Below are positions 1-7,976 of a stretch of 64,000 nucleotides of DNA, one piece after another. Origin of the DNA: Gordonibacter faecis (GTDB lineage Bacteria; Actinomycetota; Coriobacteriia; Coriobacteriales; Eggerthellaceae). The translations under genes and the position numbers were made by a program. The notes beneath the pieces are model-generated. The model was given only the letters and a program-made list of their open reading frames with translations. It was not told the origin of the DNA and did no database searches. Numbering within the stretch: the first letter of the stretch is position 1; each line of letters starts with the position of its first letter. The stretch is taken from contig NZ_JASJEU010000022.1 of NCBI RefSeq assembly GCF_030077735.1, positions 62,001-126,000 of the forward strand. Direction: 5' to 3'.

Positions 1-561
1 GGTACGGGGGCCTTTGCACACCTGACCTGCGGTGCAACCGCCGTTGGGGCTGCCCACGTAGTAGCCGAACAGCATGGAGCCGTAGCTGGTGATGCGGCTG
101 GTGCCGTGCAGCGACTTGATGGCCGGTCCGCCGTACTTGTCGATGACTTCTTGGAAGCCCTTGGCGCCCAGTTCAAGTGCTTCGTCCCAGCTGATACGCA
201 CCCAACCCGGGTCCTCGCCCTTGGGGTTCGTACGCTTCATGGGATAACGAACGCGATCGGGATGGTACAACGCCTGCATGGCCGACTTGCCCTTCGCGCA
301 GATGTGGCCTCGGCTCGAGATGGCGCTTTCATCGCCGGTGAGGTCGATGACGCGGCCGTCTTGGACCCATGCCCAGATGGCGCACTCCATTTTGCCGCAT
401 GCACGGCAGTGCGTCCTGATCTTCTGCACGTCGCCCGCAGCCTGCGTGGCGTTTCCCTCGGCCAATGCGACGGGAGCCCCAGCACTCGTCAATCCCAGGG
501 CAACGCTCGTGGCGGCAGCGGTCTTCAGAAAGGTACGGCGCGTGCACTTCAGTTGTTTCAT
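1..561 (-). CDS. Molybdopterin oxidoreductase catalytic subunit, Tat-exported (5' part only)
   Basis: Only the first 187 codons are present; the gene runs off the left edge. The N-terminus carries a twin-arginine signal (TRRTFLKTAAA, about residues 7-17) followed by a hydrophobic stretch ending near ALA, so the product should be exported folded with its cofactor. Next comes an iron-sulphur motif: Cys52, Cys55 and Cys60 in HCRACGKMEC, and Cys88 in GHICAKG. This spacing is typical of the [4Fe-4S] site at the front of DMSO-reductase-superfamily enzymes. The start ATG has a strong ribosome site (gaggaggggga) directly upstream. The LysR gene is divergent, and TorD- and NapG/H-like genes lie nearby, consistent with an anaerobic respiratory reductase. 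The substrate cannot be told from this fragment. Confidence 0.9.
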   Translation of the reverse strand, partial: MKQLKCTRRTFLKTAAATSVALGLTSAGAPVALAEGNATQAAGDVQKIRTHCRACGKMECAIWAWVQDGRVIDLTGDESAISSRGHICAKGKSAMQALYHPDRVRYPMKRTNPKGEDPGWVRISWDEALELGAKGFQEVIDKYGGPAIKSLHGTSRITSYGSMLFGYYVGSPNGGCTAGQVCKGPRT

Positions 562-604
562 TCCCCCTCCTCTGCTTGCATCAAAAAACACCTTCGGGTA
601 CATT

Positions 605-620
605 TGATGAACGCTCATCA
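605..620. promoter_or_regulatory. Inverted repeat in the divergent intergenic region
   Basis: TGATGA-N4-TCATCA is a perfect inverted repeat about 45 bp upstream of the oxidoreductase start. It sits where a repressor or activator of that gene could bind. Function is inferred from position only. Confidence 0.35.
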
Positions 621-672
621 GGGCCAGTGTACTGAGCGCATGAAGCATGCAGAAGCGATTAAATGGCAGCCT

Positions 673-693
673 GCTATTCCACAACGGAATAGC
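673..693. promoter_or_regulatory. Probable LysR operator
   Basis: GCTATTCC-N5-GGAATAGC is a perfect 8-bp inverted repeat containing the ATTCC/GGAAT pair, and it fits the T-N11-A rule for LysR-type binding sites. It lies 38 bp before the lysR start and about 110 bp before the divergent oxidoreductase, the usual place for the autoregulatory recognition site. Confidence 0.6.
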
Positions 694-730
694 TTTATGC
701 GATTTCAATCCCAGGGGAGGGGACGGCACT

Positions 731-1705
731 ATGCAGCTTTCGCATTTGGAGGAGTTCGTTGAGTTGGCGCAGTGCCTGAATTTCAGCAAGGCCGCCCGCA
801 CGCTCAACATCTCTCAGTCTGCCTTGAGCAAGCACGTGCTCGCGCTGGAGAAGGAGTGCGGCGCGGAACTGTTGGCGCGATCGAGCGTGCAGGTGCGCCT
901 CACGCCCGAGGGGAGCGTGCTGTTTGAAGAGGCGCTTTCCATCATTGAGGCACACGACCACGCGCTGCGCCGCATCGCCGAGATGAAGAAGGCGCATCCG
1001 CCCTTGTCAGTGGGTGGGTTGTACCTCAACATAAATATTGTGGGATTCATTAACGCCATCGCGCGCACGCTGAAAAGCACCGACGAGCACCTGCACCTCG
1101 TGTACAACAACGCGAGCGACCGCCCGTTTTGCGACCTGGTGGCATCGGGCGAAGTGGACGTGGCGTTCACCATTTTGGACCCCGACGACCCACTGCCACC
1201 CGGCGTGGAGCGCCTTCACCTGTTCGATGACCCCCTGGTGGCCATCATGGACCCCGACCACCCTTTGGCGAAGAAGGACACGCTTTCGCTGAAGGATCTC
1301 AACCGCCAAAAGATGCTGGCACCTGCCGGGTCGTACTTCATTGCCGGCGCGAAACTGGCGCACACCCTGTTGGAGCGCCACGGCTCGCGGCCGCTGTACG
1401 AATCGGTGCGCTTGCAAACGATGCAGGAGTTTCCCCTGATAGATGTGGGTGACAGCATTTTGATGGTGGAGGAATCGCTGCAGAAGCAGCAGATGTCGTA
1501 CAGCTCCCATCGCGTCTTGCGCTTTGAGGAAGCGGACGCGCAGTTCCCCTTTTATGTGGTGTTTCGCAGCTCTCCGCGCACCGAGGCGACGCAGCGGTTC
1601 GTCGACGCGCTGCGCGAGGAGTCTGAGAAGTTTCGGGCCGCGGGTGGGGCGGCTGGGGCTGCCGAAGGAGCCGGAGCCGCCGGAGCCGCCGAGGCCGCGC
1701 TCTAA
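731..1705 (+). CDS. LysR-family transcriptional regulator
   Basis: 324 residues. Residues 1-65 form the LysR winged helix-turn-helix (FSKAARTLNISQSALSKHV is the recognition region); residues ~90-300 are the periplasmic-binding-protein-like effector domain. The frame is open further upstream, but ATG 731 is chosen because GGGAGGGG lies just before it and the HTH starts there. It is divergent from the molybdopterin oxidoreductase gene, which it probably controls through the palindrome at 673-693. The last ~20 residues are an Ala/Gly/Glu repeat with no family counterpart. The stop overlaps by 4 bp, tail to tail, the stop of the ferredoxin gene on the other strand. The effector is unknown. Confidence 0.9.
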   Translation: MQLSHLEEFVELAQCLNFSKAARTLNISQSALSKHVLALEKECGAELLARSSVQVRLTPEGSVLFEEALSIIEAHDHALRRIAEMKKAHPPLSVGGLYLNINIVGFINAIARTLKSTDEHLHLVYNNASDRPFCDLVASGEVDVAFTILDPDDPLPPGVERLHLFDDPLVAIMDPDHPLAKKDTLSLKDLNRQKMLAPAGSYFIAGAKLAHTLLERHGSRPLYESVRLQTMQEFPLIDVGDSILMVEESLQKQQMSYSSHRVLRFEEADAQFPFYVVFRSSPRTEATQRFVDALREESEKFRAAGGAAGAAEGAGAAGAAEAAL

Positions 1706-2898
1706 CAGCGGTCGTTGATGTTGGTGCTGCCGAGCAGTTCCTGCAGGGCGTTTTTGATGGAATGAGGCTGATTGGGCACCGCCGCGGGCGGCTTCAGATT
1801 GAAGCGCGTCCACGTATCCGCCACGAGGCTTTCCGCAGGCACTTCGTCGGCCAGACTGAGGGCATCCTTCGGGCACACATCCACGCAGCAGCCACACTTC
1901 ACGCACAAGCCGGGACGATGCTCCAAGCCCCACACACCATTGTTGTCGCAGGTGCGCAGGGCACCCGTCGGGCAGAACGTCGCGCACATGCGGCACGAGG
2001 TGCACCGGTCGGCATCGACGGTCACCTGACCCCACAGGCGCGTGACCACGGAGCTTGCCTGCGGCGCACCGTGACTTTCCAGCGCTTTGACCAGGCGCTT
2101 GCGGCGTCCAGGCACAAACTGCGGCAACACGCCCTGCTCGTTCACCTTCGTATAGCGCTGCTGTGTGAGCAGTTCGTCCTCGCCGGGAGCGACCGCCTCC
2201 CCCGCCACGGCAGCCACCGCCGCAATGCCGGCGATGCGCGCCGCCTCATCGCGCAGGTGCGCAAGCGTTTCGCGACGGCGAGCGTCGTAGCCCAGCGGCT
2301 GATCGAGGCGCAGCGAGGCCGGCAGCTTCTCCACGACGTCGGCCCGCGTGCTGCTCCCCCACGCTTCAAGCAGCGTGTTGGCCGACGCGCACACCGCGCG
2401 CGCCGTATCGATGCTGGCAGCATAGTCGCAGGTGGGGCACTGAGCTTGCACAAGCGTGACACGCTGCGCGCCGTTGGCGGCCAGCATAGCAATGAGGCTT
2501 TCCTCCACGCGCCCCAGGCAGGTGACGCCCACAACTTTCGCCGGGTCGAAGCGGCCCTCAGCCGCGGCAAGCATCTTGTCGCACGCGATGACCACGTGCC
2601 CGTCGTGTTCCCGCAGGGCATCCATACACTGGCGGTAGAGTTCCTTGTCCTCGGGGTGACGCGTCTCAAGTGCGCAGGTGGGGCACACGGTGGCGCAGGT
2701 TCCGCACCCGATGCACTTCTCGGGAGCCACGGCAAATGCGCCGTCTTTGATGGAGAGGCACCCGGATACGCAGGCAGTGGCGCAGCGTGCGCAGGTGGCA
2801 TTGCGGTTGCGTACGGCAACGCAGCGGTCGCGATGGACCGTGATGTAAGGACTATCAATTTTTTCGAGTAGACCGAACATGGTGTATGCGGATGGCAT
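1702..2898 (-). CDS. Multi-cluster 4Fe-4S ferredoxin-like protein
   Basis: 398 residues. Two ferredoxin-type domains bracket a middle domain. The N-terminal part has an atypical cysteine cluster (CARCATACVSGC) and a classical CIGCGTCATVCP; the C-terminal part has CTSCRMCATFCP and CVKCGCCVDVCP. The middle (~residues 90-190) has paired cysteines in VTCLGRVEES and QAQCPTCDY, a layout recalling the MvhD/HdrA-associated delta-subunit fold; that resemblance is an inference. No signal peptide or membrane segment is visible, so it is probably a cytoplasmic electron carrier for the neighbouring molybdoenzyme. Start ATG 2898 has AAAGGG upstream; ATG 2880 is an alternative. Confidence 0.8.
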   Translation of the reverse strand: MPSAYTMFGLLEKIDSPYITVHRDRCVAVRNRNATCARCATACVSGCLSIKDGAFAVAPEKCIGCGTCATVCPTCALETRHPEDKELYRQCMDALREHDGHVVIACDKMLAAAEGRFDPAKVVGVTCLGRVEESLIAMLAANGAQRVTLVQAQCPTCDYAASIDTARAVCASANTLLEAWGSSTRADVVEKLPASLRLDQPLGYDARRRETLAHLRDEAARIAGIAAVAAVAGEAVAPGEDELLTQQRYTKVNEQGVLPQFVPGRRKRLVKALESHGAPQASSVVTRLWGQVTVDADRCTSCRMCATFCPTGALRTCDNNGVWGLEHRPGLCVKCGCCVDVCPKDALSLADEVPAESLVADTWTRFNLKPPAAVPNQPHSIKNALQELLGSTNINDRC

Positions 2899-2985
2899 AA
2901 GCGCCCTTTCTCGTCTACCCCCTTGCAGCGCATGAGTATAGCGGTTTTTCTTGGAAGGGGAAGAGGGCACGGGAGGAATGCCCCT

Positions 2986-3030
2986 TGTCATCCTGAGCGT
3001 AGGCGCTTCGCGCCTTCGCTCAGGATGACA
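2986..3030. repeat. Long hairpin with cUUCGg-type loop, dispersed-repeat-like
   Basis: TGTCATCCTGAGCG (2986-2999) is perfectly complementary to CGCTCAGGATGACA (3017-3030), and the interior adds an AGGCG/CGCCT stem capped by CTTCG. It ends 6 bp before a consensus -35 box. GTCATCCTGAG hairpins occur as intergenic repeats in many bacterial genomes (general knowledge); no second copy was seen in this window. Confidence 0.6.
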
Positions 3031-3036
3031 ACAGGC

Positions 3037-3065
3037 TTTACACTCGGGGCGGGCTGGCCTATAAT
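3037..3065 (+). promoter_or_regulatory. Sigma-70 promoter for the TorD/NapGH-like operon
   Basis: TTTACA, a 17-bp spacer, and a perfect TATAAT. Transcription would start near 3072, giving a leader of about 120 nt before the first ATG at 3191. Confidence 0.75.
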
Positions 3066-3102
3066 GCGCCGCGGGGAAACCGCGTGGAGGCTTTGCCATG
3101 CG

Positions 3103-3177
3103 GACAATGTTGCAAAAGATGAGTCTCAGGGGTGAGGCTTAGCGTGCGCATGCACGACATCTGAACGCAACATTGTC
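3103..3177 (+). promoter_or_regulatory. Structured 5' leader, three-way junction, riboswitch-like
   Basis: The leader can fold into a closed junction. P1 is 11 bp (GACAATGTTGC 3103-3113 with GCAACATTGTC 3167-3177). P2 is AGATG 3117-3121 with CATCT 3158-3162. One arm is AGTCTCA/TGAGGCT (3122-3139) with a GGGG loop; the other is CGTGC/GCACG (3143-3156) with a GCAT loop. P1 ends one base before the ribosome site (gagagg, 3179-3184). All helices are read directly from the sequence; the ligand and the regulatory role are unknown. It matches no riboswitch class I can recite. Confidence 0.55.
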
Positions 3178-3190
3178 TGAGAGGCCTTTC

Positions 3191-3979
3191 ATGGAACGCG
3201 ACACTTCACCTTATAATCCCCCCATCGAATTCGATTTCGATGACGATTTCGAAGATCTTACTCCCACCGAAAACCCAACCGACGCAGAACCGGTACCGGA
3301 ACCCGATGCGCCGCCCGTCGTCATTCGCGACGAGCGTACGGCCGAAGAGCGCACGCACGATTTGTTCGCGCGCATGGCCCCGCACCGCGCCACGCTGCTG
3401 GGCATTCTGTCGCTGTGCGTTGAACCCCACACCGCTTCTGAGGTTGACGCGTTTGTTGACGAGTTGCGCGCCGGCGACTTCTCCGTGTTCTCGAGCGCGA
3501 GCCTCTGCACCCACCTGGAAAAGGCAGGCGCCCTTGAGCGCATTGTGCCCGAAGGTGCAGATCCCGCGGCCCCGGCTGAGCCGCGAACCATCGTGGTGGA
3601 CGGCATCGAATACCTGGAGGCTGCCAAGGCGCCCGAACTCTCGTGGGTGACCACCTCTGTCGGCAAGGACGTGCTTGACGCCGACAATCCCGCGCGCCGC
3701 ATGCGCGACCTGTTCGTCACCGAGGCGCGCTACCTCCCCATTTTCCAGCGCATTCTTGAACTGTGCGCAACCGAGGAAGGCGCTACCGTACCCGCACTGG
3801 GCGAGGCAGTAGACGATGACCCCCTGGTGCAGGAGCCGCGCTTCTACGCCTCGTACTTCGTTGACCTGCTTGACAAGTGTGGGGCTCTCCAGTGGAACAA
3901 GACCTGGCATATCACCGAAGTGGGGCGCGAAGGCTTGGCCCTGCTCGTCGAAACCGACCAACCCACGCACACCAACTGA
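3191..3979 (+). CDS. Duplicated winged-helix-like protein of the oxidoreductase operon
   Basis: 262 residues, no recognised family. The first ~50 residues are very acidic. Two similar helical segments follow: ~residues 62-115 (HRATLLGILSLC ... LEKAGALERI) and ~185-245 (YLPIFQRILELC ... LDKCGALQWNKTW). Each ends in a beta-hairpin-like stretch, and the pattern looks like two winged-helix domains; this is inferred from the spacing of hydrophobic residues. No signal or membrane segment is seen. ATG 3191 is preferred over TTG 3173 because of gagagg 7 nt upstream. It is the first gene of an operon, 12 nt before the TorD-like gene, so it may act in assembly or regulation of the molybdoenzyme. Confidence 0.7.
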   Translation: MERDTSPYNPPIEFDFDDDFEDLTPTENPTDAEPVPEPDAPPVVIRDERTAEERTHDLFARMAPHRATLLGILSLCVEPHTASEVDAFVDELRAGDFSVFSSASLCTHLEKAGALERIVPEGADPAAPAEPRTIVVDGIEYLEAAKAPELSWVTTSVGKDVLDADNPARRMRDLFVTEARYLPIFQRILELCATEEGATVPALGEAVDDDPLVQEPRFYASYFVDLLDKCGALQWNKTWHITEVGREGLALLVETDQPTHTN

Positions 3980-3991
3980 AAGGCAACTTCC

Positions 3992-4768
3992 ATGACTGAA
4001 CCTACGAGTGCCGCACCTGTGGCCGAATCCGATCTTCTGCACGACCTTGCCGCAGCATGCCGTCAGCGCGCGGCGGCCTACGGTTTCCTTTCGCGCCTGT
4101 TCCGCGTGGAGGTGGACGAGGCGTACCTCGGTGAGTTGGAGCAGATGCGCTTCCCCGCCTCCACGGGCACTGAGAACCTGGACGAGGGGTATCGCCTCAT
4201 CGCCCGCTATTTGAGCGGGTCGCGCGAGAGCACGGTGCTTGACCTGGCCGTGGACTACACGCGCACGTTCATTGGCAATGGCATTGTGGCGAAGGGGCTT
4301 TCCGCGCACTCGGCGGCCTACCCTTACGAGAGCGTGTACACCTCCGAGAAGCGCCTGCTCATGCAGGAGGCGCGCGACCAGGTGCTCGCCATCTACCGCG
4401 CAGCCGGGCTGGCCAAGCAGGATTCGTGGCACGACGGCGAAGATCATCTGGCGCTTGAGCTGGAGTACATGCAGGTCATGGCCAACCGCGCGGCGGAGCG
4501 CCTTGAGGCCGCCGATGAGGAAGGGGCCGTGGAGCTGTTGTCCGCACAGGAAGAATTCTTGCGCGCGCACCTCACGCCCTGGGTTCCCCAGCTGGCCGCC
4601 GACATGCGCACGTTCGCCAAGACCGACTTCTACCGTGGCCTCGCTTCGCTGGCGGAAGGGTATCTGGAAGCCGAGCGCGCCTTCTTCGACGAGGTACTGG
4701 CCGATGACGAGGACGAATGCCACTGCGACGAGGCGACGGAGGTGAGCCCGGATGGAGCCGGAGCATAA
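3992..4768 (+). CDS. TorD/DmsD-family molybdoenzyme chaperone
   Basis: 258 residues, mostly helical. A TorD-like core runs from ~residue 18 (CRQRAAAYGFLSRLF) to ~235, with the family's central signature region near GLSAHSAAYPYESVYTSEKRL and the E-D-H-L-A-L-E-L-E-Y-M stretch (~150-160). Proteins of this family bind the Tat signal and apo-form of DMSO-reductase-type enzymes and help insert the cofactor before export. The C-terminus is acidic with a CHCDE sequence. The start has AAAGG upstream. The 3' end overlaps the next gene by 17 bp, implying translational coupling. Confidence 0.85.
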   Translation: MTEPTSAAPVAESDLLHDLAAACRQRAAAYGFLSRLFRVEVDEAYLGELEQMRFPASTGTENLDEGYRLIARYLSGSRESTVLDLAVDYTRTFIGNGIVAKGLSAHSAAYPYESVYTSEKRLLMQEARDQVLAIYRAAGLAKQDSWHDGEDHLALELEYMQVMANRAAERLEAADEEGAVELLSAQEEFLRAHLTPWVPQLAADMRTFAKTDFYRGLASLAEGYLEAERAFFDEVLADDEDECHCDEATEVSPDGAGA

Positions 4769-5420
4769 CAACGAGCGCCCTGCCGAGCGCGCAAGCGAGA
4801 AGACGTATGCAGGCATGACGCGCAGGACGCTCTGCCTGGGTGTGGGCGGCGCTGCCGTCATGCTGGGACTGGGCGGCCTCACGTTTGTGGGCAGCACGCC
4901 ACTCGTTCGACCGCCGGGAGGTCAGGACGAGGAACACCTGATGTCGGCCTGCATCCGCTGCGAGAAGTGCTTCGAAATATGTCCGCACGACATCATTCAA
5001 CCGGCGCACATTGAAGACGGCATTCTGGGAATGCGCACTCCCACGCTGAAGTTTTCCCAGTCGTGGTGCGACTGGTGTAAAGAGGCGAACGGCGGCGAGC
5101 CGTTGTGCGTGAAGGTGTGCCCCACCGAGGCGCTGAAACTGCCGGTGGACGCCACGCCGGAAACCACCATCTTGGGCAAGGCCGTGCTAAATCGGGATTT
5201 GTGCCTGGCCTACAAACTAACCGGGTGCCGGTTCTGCTACGACGCGTGCCCCTATGAAGCCATGGGGCTTGACGAGGCCAATCGCCCTTACGTCATTGAG
5301 GACCCCTGCAACGGCTGCGGCGCGTGCGAAAGCGTGTGCGTGTCGCTGCAAAACGGATCAATCTCGCAGGGAACGAACCGACGGGCCATCGTTATTGAGC
5401 CGTACGAAGAAGGGCGGTGA
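4752..5420 (+). CDS. NapG-like 4Fe-4S ferredoxin, probably Tat-exported
   Basis: 222 residues. An RR-containing signal (MTRRTLCLGVGGAA, ~residues 22-35) precedes a hydrophobic stretch, followed by four cysteine clusters: CIRCEKCFEICP, CDWC...LCVKVCP, CRFCYDACP and CNGCGACESVC. This is the arrangement of NapG/MauM-type polyferredoxins, which pass electrons from a quinol-oxidising NapH-type membrane protein to a periplasmic enzyme. GGAGGTGA lies just before the ATG, inside the upstream torD-like gene. The stop is 8 bp before the NapH-like ATG. Confidence 0.85.
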   Translation: MEPEHNNERPAERASEKTYAGMTRRTLCLGVGGAAVMLGLGGLTFVGSTPLVRPPGGQDEEHLMSACIRCEKCFEICPHDIIQPAHIEDGILGMRTPTLKFSQSWCDWCKEANGGEPLCVKVCPTEALKLPVDATPETTILGKAVLNRDLCLAYKLTGCRFCYDACPYEAMGLDEANRPYVIEDPCNGCGACESVCVSLQNGSISQGTNRRAIVIEPYEEGR

Positions 5421-5428
5421 GGAACACC

Positions 5429-6406
5429 ATGAAAGCAAAAACGCTGCGCGTTGTTATTCCACTCGCCGTCATGGCGGTTATCGCGGTGGGGTTTTACCTG
5501 AACACCGGCGTGGGAACGCTTTCGGCCATCGGCTGGGCCGACGTGTCGCTGCTGTGCCCGCTGGGCGCTTTGGCCGCCATGCTGGCATCAAAGTCCATCG
5601 TACCGCAAGCGGTGATATCGCTGGTCATTGCCGTGGCAGCCATCGTCGTACTCGGCCGGGCGTTTTGCGCCTGGGTGTGCCCCGTGCCCATCGTGTCGAA
5701 ACTGCGCGGGTTGTTCAGCAAGGGAAAAACTACCGGTTCGGGTGAGGACGCGGGTGGCGCGGTGGGGGCTGCCACTGCGACGACGAGTGACGCCGCAGTG
5801 GCTCCCCTGTCCGCGAGCGAGAAGGCGCTCCTGTCGAAGGGCTCCGGCTGCGCCTCGTGCCGCGAGAAGCGCGGTGCGGTGGATTCGCGCCACTTCGTGC
5901 TGGGCGGCGCGCTGCTTTCGGCGGCCATCTTTGGCTTCCCCGTATTCTGCCTTGTGTGCCCTATCGGACTTACCTTCGCTACTATTTTGTTGGTCATGCT
6001 GCTGTTCTCGAACGGCGACGTGACGTGGTCAGTGGTGGTTATTCCCGCATTACTGCTGGTGGAAGTGGTATTTTTCCGCAAGTGGTGCTCGAAGTTGTGC
6101 CCGCTTTCGGCCTTCATGAGCCTTATTGGCAAGGCAAACCGCACGTTCCGCCCGGCGGTGGATGAGAGCGCGTGTCTGGAAACCTCCAAGGGCGCCACGT
6201 GTGGAACGTGCGCCACCGTGTGCACCGAGGGCATCGATCCGCGGCATCCTGAGCTGGGTGCCAACTGGAGCGAGTGCACGAAGTGCCGCGCGTGTGTTGA
6301 GGCCTGCCCCGCGCACGCCATTTCCCTCCCGCTGCTGCCGCGCAAACGTTCCTCGGAAGGAACGCCCGCGCTTGACAGCGTGGACGAGGTCGCTCAGCAA
6401 CGCTAA
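5429..6406 (+). CDS. NapH-like membrane iron-sulphur quinol dehydrogenase
   Basis: 325 residues with about five membrane segments (residues ~8-28, 38-60, 65-85, ~165-195, 200-220). Cysteine motifs of the NapH/RdxA type are present: CAWVCPVP, CLVCPIG and CSKLCPLS, with an extra CASCREKRG in the loop. The C-terminus has a ferredoxin domain (CGTCATVC and CTKCRACVEACP). Such proteins oxidise menaquinol and hand electrons to NapG-type partners. ATG 5429 is chosen over GTG 5417 for the ggtgagga ribosome site. It closes the operon and links it to the menaquinone genes at 25-33 kb. Confidence 0.85.
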   Translation: MKAKTLRVVIPLAVMAVIAVGFYLNTGVGTLSAIGWADVSLLCPLGALAAMLASKSIVPQAVISLVIAVAAIVVLGRAFCAWVCPVPIVSKLRGLFSKGKTTGSGEDAGGAVGAATATTSDAAVAPLSASEKALLSKGSGCASCREKRGAVDSRHFVLGGALLSAAIFGFPVFCLVCPIGLTFATILLVMLLFSNGDVTWSVVVIPALLLVEVVFFRKWCSKLCPLSAFMSLIGKANRTFRPAVDESACLETSKGATCGTCATVCTEGIDPRHPELGANWSECTKCRACVEACPAHAISLPLLPRKRSSEGTPALDSVDEVAQQR

Positions 6407-6438
6407 AGCGGCTTCGACCACATCCCTCCCTCCCCATG

Positions 6439-6470
6439 ACGCGCCGCCCGCACCTCCGCAGGCGGCGCGT
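6439..6470 (+). terminator. Strong hairpin after the NapH-like gene
   Basis: ACGCGCCGCC (6439-6448) pairs perfectly with GGCGGCGCGT (6461-6470) across a 12-nt loop. No T-run follows, so it could terminate transcription with Rho or simply protect the 3' end. Confidence 0.5.
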
Positions 6471-6552
6471 CGGCGTTTGTGGGAGGGCCGGGAGCGGCGC
6501 GTGACGCACCCGGCGGGAGCGGCGCACTCGGCGGGCGGCGGAGCGCAGGAAG

Positions 6553-6996
6553 CTAGTCCTGCTTCACCACCAGCACGTCGCAGCGCATGTTTCTGATAAG
6601 GAACGTGGACACACTGCCCACGAAGGCGTACTTGATGTTGGACAGGCCGCGCTCGCCGCACACCACGAGGTCGGGGTTGAAGGGTTGCGCAAGTTCCTCC
6701 ATGAGTGTGTCGGCCACGCGCCCGGCAGCTACACGCACGTCAACCGAGGGGATGCGTGCGTCTTCACGCGCACGGGCGAGCGTGGGAGCAAGCTCCTGCT
6801 CAAGAAGCTTCAGACGTTCGGCGCATAAGGCCTGGTAATCGGCCCCGTTCATCTCATTAGGAACCGAGTCAACTACATGCCCAAACAAAAGATGCGCCCC
6901 ATTGTCGGCCGCAAGCGAAAGAGCGCGGTCAGCCACCGCCTCCTGCGTCGAAGCCCCGTCAAGCGCTGCGAAAATGCGTGTGTACTTCTGTGTCAT
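6553..6996 (-). CDS. Universal stress protein, UspA family
   Basis: 147 residues, a single Usp domain. The C-terminal motif CGERGLSNIKYAFVGSVS fits the G-x2-G-x9-G-S/T signature of ATP-binding Usp proteins. An N-terminal beta strand (RIFAALDGA) and the VDVRVAAG strand complete the fold. The start has gaagaggtg upstream. It stands alone between two convergent or divergent units. The family is tied to stress survival; a specific role is not visible. Confidence 0.9.
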   Translation of the reverse strand: MTQKYTRIFAALDGASTQEAVADRALSLAADNGAHLLFGHVVDSVPNEMNGADYQALCAERLKLLEQELAPTLARAREDARIPSVDVRVAAGRVADTLMEELAQPFNPDLVVCGERGLSNIKYAFVGSVSTFLIRNMRCDVLVVKQD

Positions 6997-7131
6997 GGCA
7001 CACCTCTTCCGTCAATGAAGGCCCCTAGCCGCCCTCACGCCAGCCGCACACTACCTTCCCCCATTGTACCGCAGCCCCACGAACCCCACGCCTGATTCCC
7101 CCGCGATTCCCGTCGGGTTCCCCTCGCGTGT

Positions 7132-7845
7132 TTAGCTTGTGATGAGTAGCATTGCGCCTACGAACAGTAGTAACACGTACGTGAGTTTCAGGAACTTCTC
7201 TTGGCTGATGCGGCGCTGGAGGCGGTTACCTATGAAGGTGGCTAGCACGGCGAGCGGCACGCACATGAGCACGACCTGCACTACCTCGCCGGTGAAGTGG
7301 CCTTGGCTGAGCGCGATCAGCGCATAAATAAGGTTCAAGATGGCCCACACCATGGAGAGCGTCGTGCGGAACTGCTGCTTGTCCTTGATTTTCTGCACGG
7401 CGTAAATCACCAGCAGCGCGCCGCCCGACACAAACATGCCCTGTATGAGCCCGGCCAGCGCCAATATGACCCACAGCGCCCACTCGGGCAGAAACTTCTG
7501 ACGCTTCGACAGCAGGTTCTTCAAACCCACCGCCACAATGACCACGCCGTATATGCGCAAGAGCACATGCAGCGGCAGCACCGTGTCAAGCCATATGCCC
7601 ACCAGCACAAACGGCAGCATGGTGCCCACAATTTTGCCTAGCTCGCGCCAGTTCACGTGCTTGATGTTCATCAGCGCCAAAAGCCCGCACGCGAAAAAGC
7701 CCATGGCGTTCAGAATGGCCACCGAGCTTTCAAGGCCAAGCAGGTTCGTGCCCACCGGCATGGCGAAGATGTTGCCGGCGAATCCCGTGATGGCCTGTAT
7801 GGTATAGGCGAAGAAGAACGCGGCAAGGAACAGTGCTTTTTGCAT
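7132..7845 (-). CDS. TauE/SafE-type (TSUP) membrane exporter
   Basis: 237 residues with roughly seven to eight hydrophobic segments. The N-terminal QAITGFAGNIFAMP stretch and the later LIQGMFVSGGALLV repeat are the paired signatures of TSUP proteins, which move sulphite, sulphonates or other organic anions. Start ATG 7845 has agaagga about 13 nt upstream. It is divergent from the 5-oxoprolinase operon with a ~130 bp shared intergenic region, so a link to oxoproline or another organic acid is possible but unproven. Confidence 0.8.
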   Translation of the reverse strand: MQKALFLAAFFFAYTIQAITGFAGNIFAMPVGTNLLGLESSVAILNAMGFFACGLLALMNIKHVNWRELGKIVGTMLPFVLVGIWLDTVLPLHVLLRIYGVVIVAVGLKNLLSKRQKFLPEWALWVILALAGLIQGMFVSGGALLVIYAVQKIKDKQQFRTTLSMVWAILNLIYALIALSQGHFTGEVVQVVLMCVPLAVLATFIGNRLQRRISQEKFLKLTYVLLLFVGAMLLITS

Positions 7846-7976
7846 ATGTGATACAATCCTTCTCTAACGAACATCGTTCAGTGTAGCATTCGAAGCGGGG
7901 CGTCGCTGACGCGTCGCGGCAGGCGGGCGGACGGCCCGCGCGAAACCCACAACGACAACGAGCGGGACGGAGGCAT

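Noticed and set aside
3173..3190. TTG start adding six residues to the winged-helix-like protein
   Set aside because: It lies inside the P1 helix of the leader and lacks a ribosome site, whereas ATG 3191 has gagagg.
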